Origin: Saccoglossus kowalevskii
Lineage: Eukaryota > Hemichordata > Enteropneusta > Harrimaniidae
Length of the DNA: 31,258 nucleotides
Reading direction: 5' to 3'
Assembly (NCBI RefSeq): GCF_000003605.2
Contig: NW_003139011.1
Coordinates: forward strand, 1-31,258
In this document: positions 1-9,569 of the stretch, piece after piece
How the letters are laid out: each line of letters begins with the position of its first letter
Numbering within the stretch: the stretch's first letter is position 1
Program-made: the position numbers and the translations under genes
The notes under the pieces: model-generated
Database searches by the model: none
Told to the model about the DNA's origin: nothing
The model's input: the letters and a program-made list of their open reading frames with translations, nothing else

Positions 1-86
1 TACCATGGATAGTGAATTTACCCACAAGGTATCATGTATACTGAATTTATCCACAAGGTACCATGGATACTGAATTTGTCCACAAG

Positions 87-115
87 GTACCATGGAAACT
101 AAATTTAGCCACAGT
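87..115 (+). repeat. Type B monomer (GAAACTAAATTTAGCCACAG), first copy
   Basis: This is the first of many copies of the most distinct common variant. Compared with the consensus it changes GATACTGAATTTACCC to GAAACTAAATTTAGCC, and the end ACAAG to ACAGG or ACAGT, about 4 or 5 differences in 29. It occurs throughout both dialects. It almost always follows a unit containing TTGCCCAC, TTGTCCAC or TTCCCTC, and is followed by a unit starting GTATCATGG (or GTGTCATGG). The neighbour constraint shows that it spread as part of a multimer. Confidence 0.85.
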
Positions 116-173
116 GTATTATGGACACTGAATTTAGGCACAAGGTTCCATGCATACTGAATTTACCCACAAG

Positions 174-202
174 GTACAATGGATACTGAAATCACCCACA
201 AA
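174..202 (+). repeat. Type D monomer (TGAAATCACCC), first copy
   Basis: This is the first copy of the variant that reads TGAAATCACCC in place of TGAATTTACCC. It is followed by ACAAA rather than ACAAG, so the next junction reads AAAGTACC instead of AAGGTACC. That change also removes the GGTACC palindrome at the junction. Copies occur across the window, for example near 585, 845, 1720, 5750, 10790, 18210, 22630 and 29100. The following unit is usually an AAGTACCATGG, AAGTACCATTG or AAGTACCAAG form, another fixed neighbour relation. Confidence 0.8.
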
Positions 203-489
203 GTACCATTGATACTAAATTTACCCACAAAGTACAAGGGATACTGAATTTACCCGCAAGGTACCATAGATACTGAATTTACCCACAAGGTATCATGGAT
301 ACTGAATTTACCCACAAGGTTCCATACATACTGAATTTAGGCACAAGGTACAACGGATACTGAATTTAGCCACAAGGTACCATGAATACTGAATTTACCC
401 ACAAGGTACCATGGAAACTAAATTTAGCCACATGGCATCATAGATACTGAATTTAGCCACAAGCTACCATGGATACTGAATTTTCCCTC

Positions 490-1011
490 AAGGTACCATG
501 GAAACTAAATTTAGCCACAGGGTATCATGGATACTAAATTTACCCACAAAGTACCATGGATACTGAATTTACCCACAAGGTATCAGGGATACTGAAATCA
601 CCCACAAAGTACCATGGATACTGAATTCACCCGCAAGGTACCATAGATACTGAATTTACCCACAAGGTATCATGGATACTGAATTTACCCACAAGGTATC
701 ATGTATACTGAATTTACCCACAAGGTACCATGGATACTGAATTTGCCCTCAAGGTACCATGGAAACTAAATTTAGCCACAGGGTATCATGGATACTAAAT
801 TTACCCACAAAGTACCATGGATACTGAATTTACCCACAAGGTATCAGGGATACTGAAATCACCCACAAAGTACCATGGATACTGAATTCACCCGCAAGGT
901 ACCATAGATACTGAATTTACCCACAAGGTATCATGGATACTGAATTTACCCACAAGGTATCATGCATACTGAATTTACCCACAAGGTATCATGGATAATG
1001 AATTTACCCAC
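490..1011 (+). repeat. Nested nine-monomer tandem duplication (261 bp x 2)
   Basis: The stretch starting AAGGTACCATGGAAAC at 490 begins again at 751, an offset of exactly 261 bases or nine 29-mers. Both halves pass through TCAGGGATAC, TGAAATCACCC, GAATTCACCCGC and CATAGATAC in the same order. They match for roughly the first 240 bases, then diverge, the first half ending in TTTGCCCTC and the second in GATAATG. The same internal duplication is present at 2693-3214 and 27842-28363. It is absent from the related block near 21.7-22.0 kb, which has only one pass. Confidence 0.85.
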
Positions 1012-1391
1012 AAGCTACCCTGGATACTGAATTTACCCACAAAGTACCATGGATACTAAATTTACCCACAAAGTACCATGGATACTGAATTTACCCACAA
1101 GGTACCATGGATACTGAATGTACCCACACGGTATCATGCATACTGAATTTACCAACAAGTTACCATGGATACTGAAATCACTCACACAGTACCAAGATTA
1201 CTGAATTTACCCACAAAGTACCATGGATACTGAATTTACCCACAAGGTATCATGTATACTGAATTTAGCCACAAGGTACCATGCATACTGAATTTGCACA
1301 CAAGGTACCATGGATACTGAATTCAGCCACAGGGTATCATGGATACTGAATGTTCTCACAAGCTACCATGGATACTGAATTCACCCACAAG

Positions 1392-1419
1392 GTACCATGA
1401 ATACTGAATTTGCCACAAG
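1392..1419 (+). repeat. First 28-bp monomer (one C lost)
   Basis: This unit reads TTTGCCACAAGG instead of TTTGCCCACAAGG and is 28 bases long. It is the first departure from strict 29-base spacing in the window. The matching unit at about 18115 keeps the full CCC, so the loss is private to this copy. It is a different unit from the recurrent 28-mer that follows TTCTCATGAG. Confidence 0.85.
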
Positions 1420-2145
1420 GTACCATGGAAACTAAATTTAGCCACAGGGTATCATAGATACTGAATTTACCCACAAGCTACCATGAATACTGAAATCACC
1501 CACGAAGTACCAAGAATACTGAATTTACCCACAAGGTCCCATGGATACTGAATTTACCCACAAGGTATCATGCATACTGAATTTACCCACAAGTTACCAT
1601 GGATACTGAATTTTCCCACAAGGTACAATGGATACTGAAATCACCAACAAAGTAACATGGATACTAAATTTACCCACAAAGTACCATGTAAACAGAATTT
1701 ACCCACAAGGTATCAGGGATACTGAAATCACCCACAAAGTACCATGGATACTGAATTCACCCGCAAGGTACCATAGATACTGAATTTACCCACAAGGTAT
1801 CATGGATACTGAATTTACCCACAAGGTATCATGCATACTGAATTTACCCACAAGATATTATGGATAATGAATTTACCCACAAGCTACCATGGATACTGAA
1901 TTTACCCACAAAGTACCATGGATACTAAATTTACCCCCAAAGTACCATGGATACTGAATTTACCCACAAGGTATCATGGATACTGAATTTACCCACAAGC
2001 TGCCAAGAATACTGAATTTACCCACAAGGTACCATGGATACTGAATTTACCCACAAGGTATCATGCATACTGAATTTACCCACAAGTTACCATGGATACT
2101 GAAATCACCCACACAGTACCAAGAATACTGAATTTACCCACAAAG

Positions 2146-3479
2146 TACCATGGATAGTGAATTTACCCACAAGGTATCATGTATACTGAATTTATCCACA
2201 AGGTACCATGGATACTGAATTTGTCCACAAGGTACCATGGAAACTAAATTTAGCCACAGTGTATTATGGACACTGAATTTAGGCACAAGGTTCCATGCAT
2301 ACTGAATTTACCCACAAGGTACAATGGATACTGAAATCACCCACAAAGTACCATTGATACTAAATTTACCCACAAAGTACAAGGGATACTGAATTTACCC
2401 GCAAGGTACCATAGATACTGAATTTACCCACAAGGTATCATGGATACTGAATTTACCCACAAGGTTCCATACATACTGAATTTAGGCACAAGGTACAACG
2501 GATACTGAATTTACCCACAAGGTTCCATACATACTGAATTTAGGCACAAGGTACAACGGATACTGAATTTAGCCACAAGGTACCATGAATACTGAATTTA
2601 CCCACAAGGTACCATGGAAACTAAATTTAGCCACATGGCATCATAGATACTGAATTTAGCCACAAGCTACCATGGATACTGAATTTTCCCTCAAGGTACC
2701 ATGGAAACTAAATTTAGCCACAGGGTATCATGGATACTAAATTTACCCACAAAGTACCATGGATACTGAATTTACCCACAAGGTATCAGGGATACTGAAA
2801 TCACCCACAAAGTACCATGGATACTGAATTCACCCGCAAGGTACCATAGATACTGAATTTACCCACAAGGTATCATGGATACTGAATTTACCCACAAGGT
2901 ATCATGTATACTGAATTTACCCACAAGGTACCATGGATACTGAATTTGCCCTCAAGGTACCATGGAAACTAAATTTAGCCACAGGGTATCATGGATACTA
3001 AATTTACCCACAAAGTACCATGGATACTGAATTTACCCACAAGGTATCAGGGATACTGAAATCACCCACAAAGTACCATGGATACTGAATTCACCCGCAA
3101 GGTACCATAGATACTGAATTTACCCACAAGGTATCATGGATACTGAATTTAACCACAAGGTATCATGCATACTGAATTTACCCACAAGATATCATGGATA
3201 ATGAATTTACCCACAAGCTACCATGGATACTGAATTTACCCACAAAGTACCATGGATACTAAATTTACCCACAAAGTACCATGGATACTGAATTTACCCA
3301 CAAGGTATCATGGATACTGAATTTACCCACAAGCTGCCAAGAATACTGAATTTACCCACAAGGTACCATAGATACTGAATGTACCCACAAGGTATCATGC
3401 ATACTGAATTTACCCACAAGTTACCATGGATACTGAAATCACCCACACAGTACCAAGATTACTGAATTTACCCACAAAG
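2146..3479 (+). repeat. Alpha higher-order repeat, copy 2 (46 monomers)
   Basis: This block repeats the landmark order of 1-1218, starting with the GATAGTG unit at 2146. It includes the nested 261-base duplication at 2693 and 2954. It carries an extra two-monomer tandem duplication (units starting GGTTCCATAC at 2463 and 2521, 58 bases apart), so downstream landmarks lie 2203 rather than 2145 bases from copy 1. It also has the two-unit CTGCCAAG segment missing from copy 1. The next GATAGTG unit starts at 3480, giving a length of 1334 bases, exactly 46 units. Confidence 0.8.
2463..2578 (+). repeat. Two-monomer (58-bp) tandem duplication
   Basis: The pair GGTTCCATACATACTG / GTACAACGGATACTG is present twice in a row, starting at 2463 and 2521. 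Only one pair is present at the equivalent places near 319 and 27670. This is the smallest clear example in the window of gain by whole units. Confidence 0.85.
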
Positions 3480-3546
3480 TACCATGGATAGTGAATTTAC
3501 CCACAAGTTATCATGTATACTGAATTTACCCACAAGGTACCATGTA

Positions 3547-4202
3547 TACTGAATTTGTCCACAAGGTACCATGAAAAATTATTTTAGCCACAGTGTATCA
3601 TGGACACTGGATTTAGCCACAAGGTTCCATGCATACTGAATTTACCCACAAGGTACAATAGATACTGAAATCACCCACAAAGTACCATTGATACTAAATT
3701 TACCCACAAAGTACCAGGGATACTGAATTTACCCGCAAGGTACCATAGATACTGTATTTACCCACAAGGTATCATGGATACTGAAATTACCCACAAGGTT
3801 CCATACATACTGAATTTAGGCACAAGGTGCAACGGATACTGAATTTAGCCACAAGGTACCATGAATACTGAATTTACCCACAAGGAACCATGGAAACTAA
3901 ATTTAGCCACATGGCATCATAGATACTGAATTTAGCCACAAGCTACCATGGATACTGAAATCACCCACAAAGTACCAAGAATATTGAATTTACCCACAAG
4001 GTACCATGGATACTGAATTTACCCACAAGGTATCATGTATACTGAATTTACCCACAAGGTACCATGGATACTGAATTTGCCCACAATGTACCATGGAAAC
4101 TAAATTTAGCCACAGGGTAAAATAGATACTGAATTTACCCACAAGCTACCATGGATACTGAAATCACCCACAAAGTACCAAGAATAATGAATTTACCCAC
4201 AA
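3547..4202 (+). repeat. Alpha block with ATGAAAAATT tag, copy 1
   Basis: This segment of about 656 bases matches 5339-5994 at an offset of 1792. Both carry the private variant ATGAAAAATTATTTTAGCC (3571 and 5363) in place of the usual type B unit, followed by GGACACTGGATTTAGCC. I saw this tag nowhere else. The related block near 28.7 kb has a normal type B unit there. The offset is 62 units minus 6 bases. The shortfall is explained by a 7-base deletion at about 4850 and a 1-base insertion at about 5050 lying between the copies. Confidence 0.8.
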
Positions 4203-4379
4203 AGTAACATGGATACTAAATTTACCCACAAAGTACCATGGAAACAGAATTTACCCACAAGGTATCAGGGATACTGAAATCACCCACAAAGTACCATGGA
4301 TACTGAATTCACCCGCAAGGTACCATAGATACTGAATTTACCCACAAGGTATCATGGATACTGAATTTACCCACAAGGT

Positions 4380-5015
4380 ATCATGCATACTGAAATTACC
4401 CACAAGGTATTATGGATAATGAATTTACCCACAAGCTACCATGGATACTGAATTTACCCACAAAGTACCATGGATACTAAATTTACCCACAAAGTACCAT
4501 GGATACTGAATTTACCCACAAGGTATCATGGATACTGAATTTACCCACAAGCTGCCAAGAATACTGAATTTACCCACAAGTTACCATGGATACTGAATTT
4601 ACCCACAAAGTATCATGCATACTGAATTTACCCACAAGTTACCATGGATACTGAAATCACCCACACAGTACCAAGAATACTGAATTTACCCACAAAGTAC
4701 CATGGATAGTGAATTTACCCACAAGGTATCATGTATACTGAATTTATCCACAAGGTACCATGGATACTGAATTTGTCCACAAGGTACCATGGAAACTAAA
4801 TTTAGCCACAGTGTATTATGGACATTGAATTTAGGCACAAGGTTCCATGCATTTACCCACAAGGTACAATGGATACTGAAATCACCCACAAAGTACCATT
4901 GATACTAAATTTACCCACAAAGTACAAGGGATACTGAATTTACCCGCAAGGTACCATAGATACTGAATTTACCCACAAGGTATCATGGATACTGAATTTA
5001 CCCACAAGGTTCCAT
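4380..5015 (+). repeat. Alpha block related to 12664-13307, copy 1
   Basis: From about 4380 the order GATAATG, CTGCCAAG, GATAGTG (unit starting 4698), TTTATCC, TTTGTCC, type B and the GTATTATGGACATTG unit (about 4815) matches 12664-13307. Offsets are 8284, 8285 and 8292 in successive parts; the steps are explained by a 1-base insertion near 12971 and a 7-base deletion near 4850. The shared GGACATTG variant (GGACACTG in other alpha copies) supports direct relatedness of these two blocks. A minus-strand open frame of 67 codons falls here and is judged to be repeat translation. Confidence 0.75.
4842..4863 (+). repeat. 22-bp monomer with 7-bp internal deletion
   Basis: This unit reads GTTCCATGCATTTACCC and then ACAAG. 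Compared with the matching unit at about 13127 (GTTCCATGCATACTGAA, then TTTACCC) it has lost 7 bases. It is the shortest unit I found and shifts the phase of everything downstream by 7 bases. The deletion is bounded by short repeated bases (AT on both sides), consistent with slippage. Confidence 0.85.
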
Positions 5016-5338
5016 GGATACTGAATTTGCCCACAAGTTACCACGGAAACATAAATTTAACTACAGGGTATCATGGATACTGAATTTACCCACAACCTGC
5101 CAAGAATACTGAATTTACCCACAAGGTACCATGAATACTGAATTTACCCACAAGGTACCATGGAAACTAAATTTAGCCACATGGCATCATAGATACTGAA
5201 TTTAGCCACAAGCTACCATGGATACTGAATTTTCCCTCAAGGTACCATGGAAACTAAATTTAGCCACAGGGTATCATGGATACTAAATTTACCCACAAAG
5301 TACCATGGATACTGAATTTACCCACAAGGTATCAGGGA

Positions 5339-5994
5339 TACTGAATTTGTCCACAAGGTACCATGAAAAATTATTTTAGCCACAGTGTATCATGGACACT
5401 GGATTTAGCCACAAGGTTCCATGCATACTGAATTTACCCACAAGGTACAATAGATACTGAAATCACCCACAAAGTACCATTGATACTAAATTTACCCACA
5501 AAGTACCAGGGATACTGAATTTACCCGCAAGGTACCATAGATACTGAATTTACCCACAAGGTATCATGGATACTGAAATTACCCACAAGGTTCCATACAT
5601 ACTGAATTTAGGCACAAGGTGCAACGGATACTGAATTTAGCCACAAGGTACCATGCATACTGAATTTACCCACAAGGTACCATGGAAACTAAATTTAGCC
5701 ACATGGCATCATAGATACTGAATTTAGCCACAAGCTACCATGGATACTGAAATCACCCACAAAGTACCAAGAATACTGAATTTACCCACAAGGTACCATG
5801 GATACTGAATTTACCCACAAGGTATCATGTATACTGAATTTACCCACAAGGTACCATGGATACTGAATTTGCCCACAATGTACCATGGAAACTAAATTTA
5901 GCCACAGGGTAAAATAGATACTGAATTTACCCACAAGCTACCATGGATACTGAAATCACCCACAAAGTACCAAGAATAATGAATTTACCCACAA
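5339..5994 (+). repeat. Alpha block with ATGAAAAATT tag, copy 2
   Basis: This is the partner of 3547-4202. It begins abruptly after a TCAGGGATAC unit: instead of the expected TGAAATCACCC the sequence reads TGAATTTGTCC, which marks a junction between two different HOR phases at about 5333-5345. It ends where copy 1 continues AAGTAACATGG and this copy continues AGGTACCATGG, just after the GAATAATG unit at 5974. The shared rare tag makes this a recent duplication relative to most of the array. Confidence 0.8.
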
Positions 5995-6740
5995 GGTACC
6001 ATGGATACTGAATTTACCCACAAGGTACCATGGATACTGAATTTACCCACAAGGTATCATGTATACTGAATTTACCCACAAGGTACCATGGATACTAAAT
6101 TTACCCACAAGGTATCATGCATACTGAATTTACCCACAAGTTACCATAGATACTGAATTTACCCACAAGGTACCATGGATACTAAAATCACCCACAAAGT
6201 ACCATGGATACTAAATGTACCCACAAAGTATCATGGATACTGAATTTACCCGCAAGGTATCATGGATACTGAATTGAGCCACAAGGTACCATGGATACTG
6301 ACTTTGCCCACAAGGTACCATGGAAACTAAATTTAGCCACAGGGTATCATGGATACTGAATTGTCTCACAAGTTACCACGGAAACTAAATTTAGCCACAG
6401 GGTATCATGGATACTGAATTTTCTCATGAGTTACCATGAATACTGAATTTACCACTAGGTACCATGGATACTGAATTTGCCCACAACGTACCATGGAAAC
6501 TAAATTTAGCCACAGTGTATCATGCATACTGAATTTAGCCACAAGGTTCCATGCATACTGAATTTAGCCACAAGGTACCATGGATACTGAAGGTAGCCAC
6601 AAGGTATCATGCATACTGAATTTACCCACAAGTTACCATGGATACAGAATTTACCCACAAGGTACAATGGATACTGAAATCACCCACAAAGTACCATGGA
6701 CACTAAATTTACCCACAAAGTACCATGGATACTGAATTTA
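5340..6740 (+). repeat. 1.4-kb block shared with 28697-30097
   Basis: Several landmarks here recur exactly 23,357 bases downstream: GGACACTGG (5394 and 28751), GAATAATG (5974 and 29331), CTAAATGTAC (6211 and 29568), TTGTCTCACA (6361 and 29718) and TTCTCATGAG (6421 and 29778). A constant offset over about 1.4 kb means no net length change in either copy. The block crosses from alpha dialect into beta dialect at about 6.1-6.3 kb, so that junction is itself shared and predates the duplication. Confidence 0.8.
5996..6053 (+). repeat. Reference pair of consensus monomers (type A)
   Basis: Two consecutive, identical 29-bp units (5996-6024 and 6025-6053) carry what looks like the commonest base at each position. 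Each starts GTACCATGGATACTG, continues AATTTACCC and ends ACAAG. With the preceding G the start reads GGTACCATGG, which contains overlapping GGTACC and CCATGG palindromes. Composition is 10 A, 7 C, 5 G and 7 T, with no CpG. I use this pair as the phase reference for variant names elsewhere. The consensus was judged by eye, not by a computed alignment. Confidence 0.9.
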
Positions 6741-7055
6741 CCCACAAGGTATCATGTATACTGAATTTACCCACAAGGTACCATGGATACTGAATTTGCC
6801 CACAAGATACCATGGAAACTAAATTTAGCCACAGGGTATCATAGAAAATGAATTTACCCACAAGCTACCATGGATACTGAAATCACCCACAAAGTACCAA
6901 GAATACTGAATTTACCCACAAGGTATCATGTATACTGAATTTACCCACAAGGTACCATGGATACTGAATTTGCGCACAAGGTACCATGGATACTAAAATC
7001 ACCCACAAAGTACCATGGATACTACATTTACCCACAAAGTATCATGGATATTGAA
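6741..7055 (+). repeat. Mixed-dialect linker, no distinctive block
   Basis: Ordinary monomers only. This stretch holds type A, a TTGCCCACAAGATACC unit, type B, a GAAAATGAATTT unit near 6845, a type D unit near 6875 and a TACATTT unit near 7024. Parts resemble 30.6-30.7 kb, which has the same TTGCCCACAAGATACC unit. It leads into the 2,520-base-offset duplication with a hybrid unit at about 7045. I see no gene or non-satellite sequence in it. Confidence 0.7.
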
Positions 7056-8400
7056 TTTGCCCACAAGGTACCATGGAAACTAAATTTAACTACAGGGTAT
7101 CATGGATACTGAATTTACCCACAACCTGCCAAGAATACTGAATTTACCCACAAGGTACCATGGATACTGAATTTACCCACAAGGTATCATGCATACTGAA
7201 ATTACCCACAAGTTACCATAGATACTGAATTTACCCTCAAGGTACCATGGATACTAAAATCACCCACAAAGTACCATGGATACTACATTTACCCACAAAG
7301 TATCATGGATACTGAATTTACCCACAAGGTATCATGGATACTGAATTTAGCCACAAGGTACCTTGGATACTGAATTTGCCCACAAGGTACCATGGAAACT
7401 AAATTTAGCCACAGGTTATCATGGATACTGAATTGTCGGACAAGTTACCATGGATACTGAACTTGCCCACAATGTACCATGGAAACTAAATTTAGCCAAA
7501 GTGTATCATGGATAGTGAATTTACCCACAAGGTTCCATGCATACTGATTTTAGCGAAAAGGAACCATGGATACTGAATTTGCCCACAAGGTACCATGGAA
7601 ACTAAATTTAGCCACAGGGTGTCATGGATACTGAATTTTCTCATGAGTTACCATGAATACTGAATTTACCACAAGGTACCATGGATACTGAATTTGCCCA
7701 CAACGTACCATGGAAACTAAATTTAGCCACAGTGTATCATGGATACTGAATTTAGCCACAAGGTTCCATGCATACTGAATTTAGCCACAAGGTACCATGG
7801 ATACTGAATGTAGCCACAAGGTATCATGCATACTGAATTTACCCACAAGTTACCATGGATACTGAATTTACCCACAATGTACAATGGATACTAAAATTAC
7901 CCACAAAGTACCATGGATACTGAATTTACCCACAAGGTACCATAGATACTGAATTTACCCACAAGGTATCATGGATACTGAAATTACCCACAAGCTACCA
8001 TGGATACTGAATTTACCCACAATGTATCATGGATACTGAATTTACCCACAAGGTTCCATGCACACTGAATTTAGGCACAAGGTACAAAGGATACTGAATT
8101 TAGCCACAAGGTACCATGGATACTGAATTTACCCACAAGGTATCATGGATACTGAATTTACCCACAAGGTTCCATGCACACTGAATTTAGGCACAAGGTA
8201 CAACGGATACTGAATTTAGCCACAAGGTACCATGAATACTGAATTTACCCAGAAGGTACCATGGATACTGAAATCACCCACAAAGTACCAAGAATACTGC
8301 AATTACCCGCAAGGTACCATGGATAATGAATTTACCCACAAGGTATCATGTATACTGAATTTACCCACAAGGTACAATGGATACTGAATTTGCCCACAAG
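7050..8400 (+). repeat. Beta higher-order block, copy 1 of the 2,520-bp-offset pair
   Basis: This segment matches 9570-10920 at a constant offset of 2520 bases, so whole stretches line up base for base. Landmarks in order are AACTACAGGG, CAACCTGCC, TACATTT (about 7282), TTGTCGGAC (7433), CATGGATAGTG, GATTTTAGCGAAAAGG, TTCTCATGAG (7638), GAATGTAGCC, a four-monomer duplication (8052 and 8168), and a TACTGCAATTACCCGC unit near 8297. By eye I count about a dozen single-base differences in roughly 1.35 kb, about 99% identity. Adjacent monomers within the block differ at about 10-25% of positions. Confidence 0.85.
8052..8225 (+). repeat. Four-monomer (116-bp) local duplication
   Basis: The GGTTCCATGCACACTG unit and the three units after it recur 116 bases later (8052 and 8168, exactly four 29-mers). 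The second pass carries CAACGGATAC where the first has CAAAGGATAC. The same local duplication is present at 10572/10688 and 20339/20455, so it predates the duplication of the larger block. Confidence 0.8.
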
Positions 8401-8540
8401 TTACCATAGAAACTAAATTTAACTACAGGGTATCATGGATACTGAATTTACCCACAAGCTGCCAAGAATACTGAATTTACCCACAAGGTACCATGGATAC
8501 TGAATTTACCCACAAGGTATCATGGATACTGAATTTACCC

Positions 8541-9390
8541 ACAGGTTATCATGGATACTGAATTGTCGGACAAGTTACCATGGATACTGAATTTGCCCAC
8601 AAGGTACCATGGAAACTAAATTTAGCCAAAGGGTATCATGGATACTGAATTTACCCACAAGGTTCCATGCATACTGATTTTAGCCAAAAGGTACCATGGA
8701 TACTGAATTTGCCCACAAGGTACCATGGAAACTAAATTTAGCCACAGGGTGTCATGGATACTGAATTTTCTCATGAGTTACCATGAATACTGAATTTACC
8801 ACAAGGTACCATGGATACTGAATTTGCCCACAACGTTCCATTGAAACTAAATTTAGCCACAGTGTATCATGGATACTGAATTTAGCCACAAGGTTCCATG
8901 CATACTGAATTTAGCCACAAGGTACCATGGATACTGAATGTAGCCACAAGGTATCATGCATACTGAATTTACCCACAAGTTCCCATGGATACTGAATTTA
9001 CCCACAAGGTACAATGGATACTGAAATCACCCACAAATTACCATGGATACTAAATTTACCCACAAAGTACCATGGATACTGAATTTACCCACAAGGTACC
9101 ATAGATACTGAATTTACCCACAAGGTATCATGGAAACTGAAATTACCCACAAGCTACCATGGATACTGAATTTACCCACAAAGTACCATGGATACTGAAT
9201 TTACCCACAAGGTACCATGGATACTGAATTTGCCGACAAGGTACCTTGGAAACTAAATTTAGCCACAGGGTATCATGGATACTGAATTTACCCACAAGCT
9301 GCAAAGAATACTGAATTTACCCACAAGGTACTATAGATACTGAATTTACCCACAAGGAATCATGCATACTGAATTTACCCACAAGGTACC
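8541..9390 (+). repeat. Beta block shared with 25609-26458 and, in part, 26942-27604
   Basis: It begins at a hybrid unit near 8531-8550: the sequence reads GAATTTACCCACAGGTTATC, whereas the related blocks have AAATTTAGCC before ACAGGTTATC. From there TTGTCGGAC (8563), GATTTTAGCCAAAAGG, TTCTCATGAG (8768), GAATGTAGCC and TTGCCGAC (about 9230) align with 25609-26458 at offset 17,068 and with 26942-27604 at offset 18,401. The rare CAACGTTCCATTGAAAC variant (8831) is shared with 27232 and 30913 but not with the 25.9-kb copy, so this block has a mixed relationship to the others. Confidence 0.75.
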
Positions 9391-9569
9391 ATGGATACTA
9401 GATTTGCCGACAAGGTACCATGGAAACTAAATTTAGCCACAGGGTATCATGGATACTGAATTGTCTCACAAGTTACCACGGAAACTAAATTTAGCCACAG
9501 GGTATCATGGATACTGAATTTTCTCATGAGTTACCATGAATACTGAATTTACCACAAGGTACCATGGAT
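9391..9569 (+). repeat. Short beta linker before the second 2,520-bp-offset copy
   Basis: Contains a TACTAGATTTGCCGAC unit (about 9398), type B units on either side of TTGTCTCACA (9461), a CCACGGAAAC unit and TTCTCATGAG (9521). The order resembles 6320-6450, 23340-23470 and 29690-29800. It is ordinary satellite. Confidence 0.7.

Larger units (their letters stand above)
1..1218 (+). repeat. Alpha higher-order repeat, copy 1 (42 monomers)
   Basis: The window opens inside an alpha HOR. Landmarks in order are GATAGTG (about 9), TTTATCC (about 47), GTATTATGGACAC (116), TTTAGGCAC, the TACAAGGGATAC unit (233), CCCGCAAGG, a CATACATACTG unit (about 323), CAACGGATAC (about 352), GGCATCATAG (about 425), the nested nine-monomer duplication (490-1011) and GCTACCCTGG (1014). 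The same order starts again at 2146, an offset of 2145 bases, one base less than 74 units. Relative to copy 2, this copy lacks two two-monomer segments: an extra CATACATACTG/CAACGG pair, and a pair containing CTGCCAAG near 1110. Its equivalent length is therefore 1218 rather than 1334 bases. Confidence 0.8.

Noticed and set aside
47-55. TTATCCACA, identical to the bacterial DnaA box, with TTACCCACA one base off in most units
   Set aside because: A perfect match occurs only in the TTTATCC variant (also near 2192, 4744, 13028, 17661 and 21026). There is no origin architecture, no replication gene and no AT-rich unwinding region. A 9-base coincidence repeated by array amplification is the simpler explanation.
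116-144. TTTAGGC in the TTTAGGCAC variant, resembling telomere-type hexamers
   Set aside because: It occurs once per variant unit and never as a tandem TTAGGC or TTTAGGG run. It is a single-base variant of TTTAGCC or TTTACCC.
4686-4889. Minus-strand open frame of 67 codons
   Set aside because: It is translation of the satellite. The peptide repeats every 29 residues because three 29-base units make 87 bases. The frame stays open only because TTGTCCAC or truncated units replace the TAA that GGGTAAATTC normally supplies in one phase.
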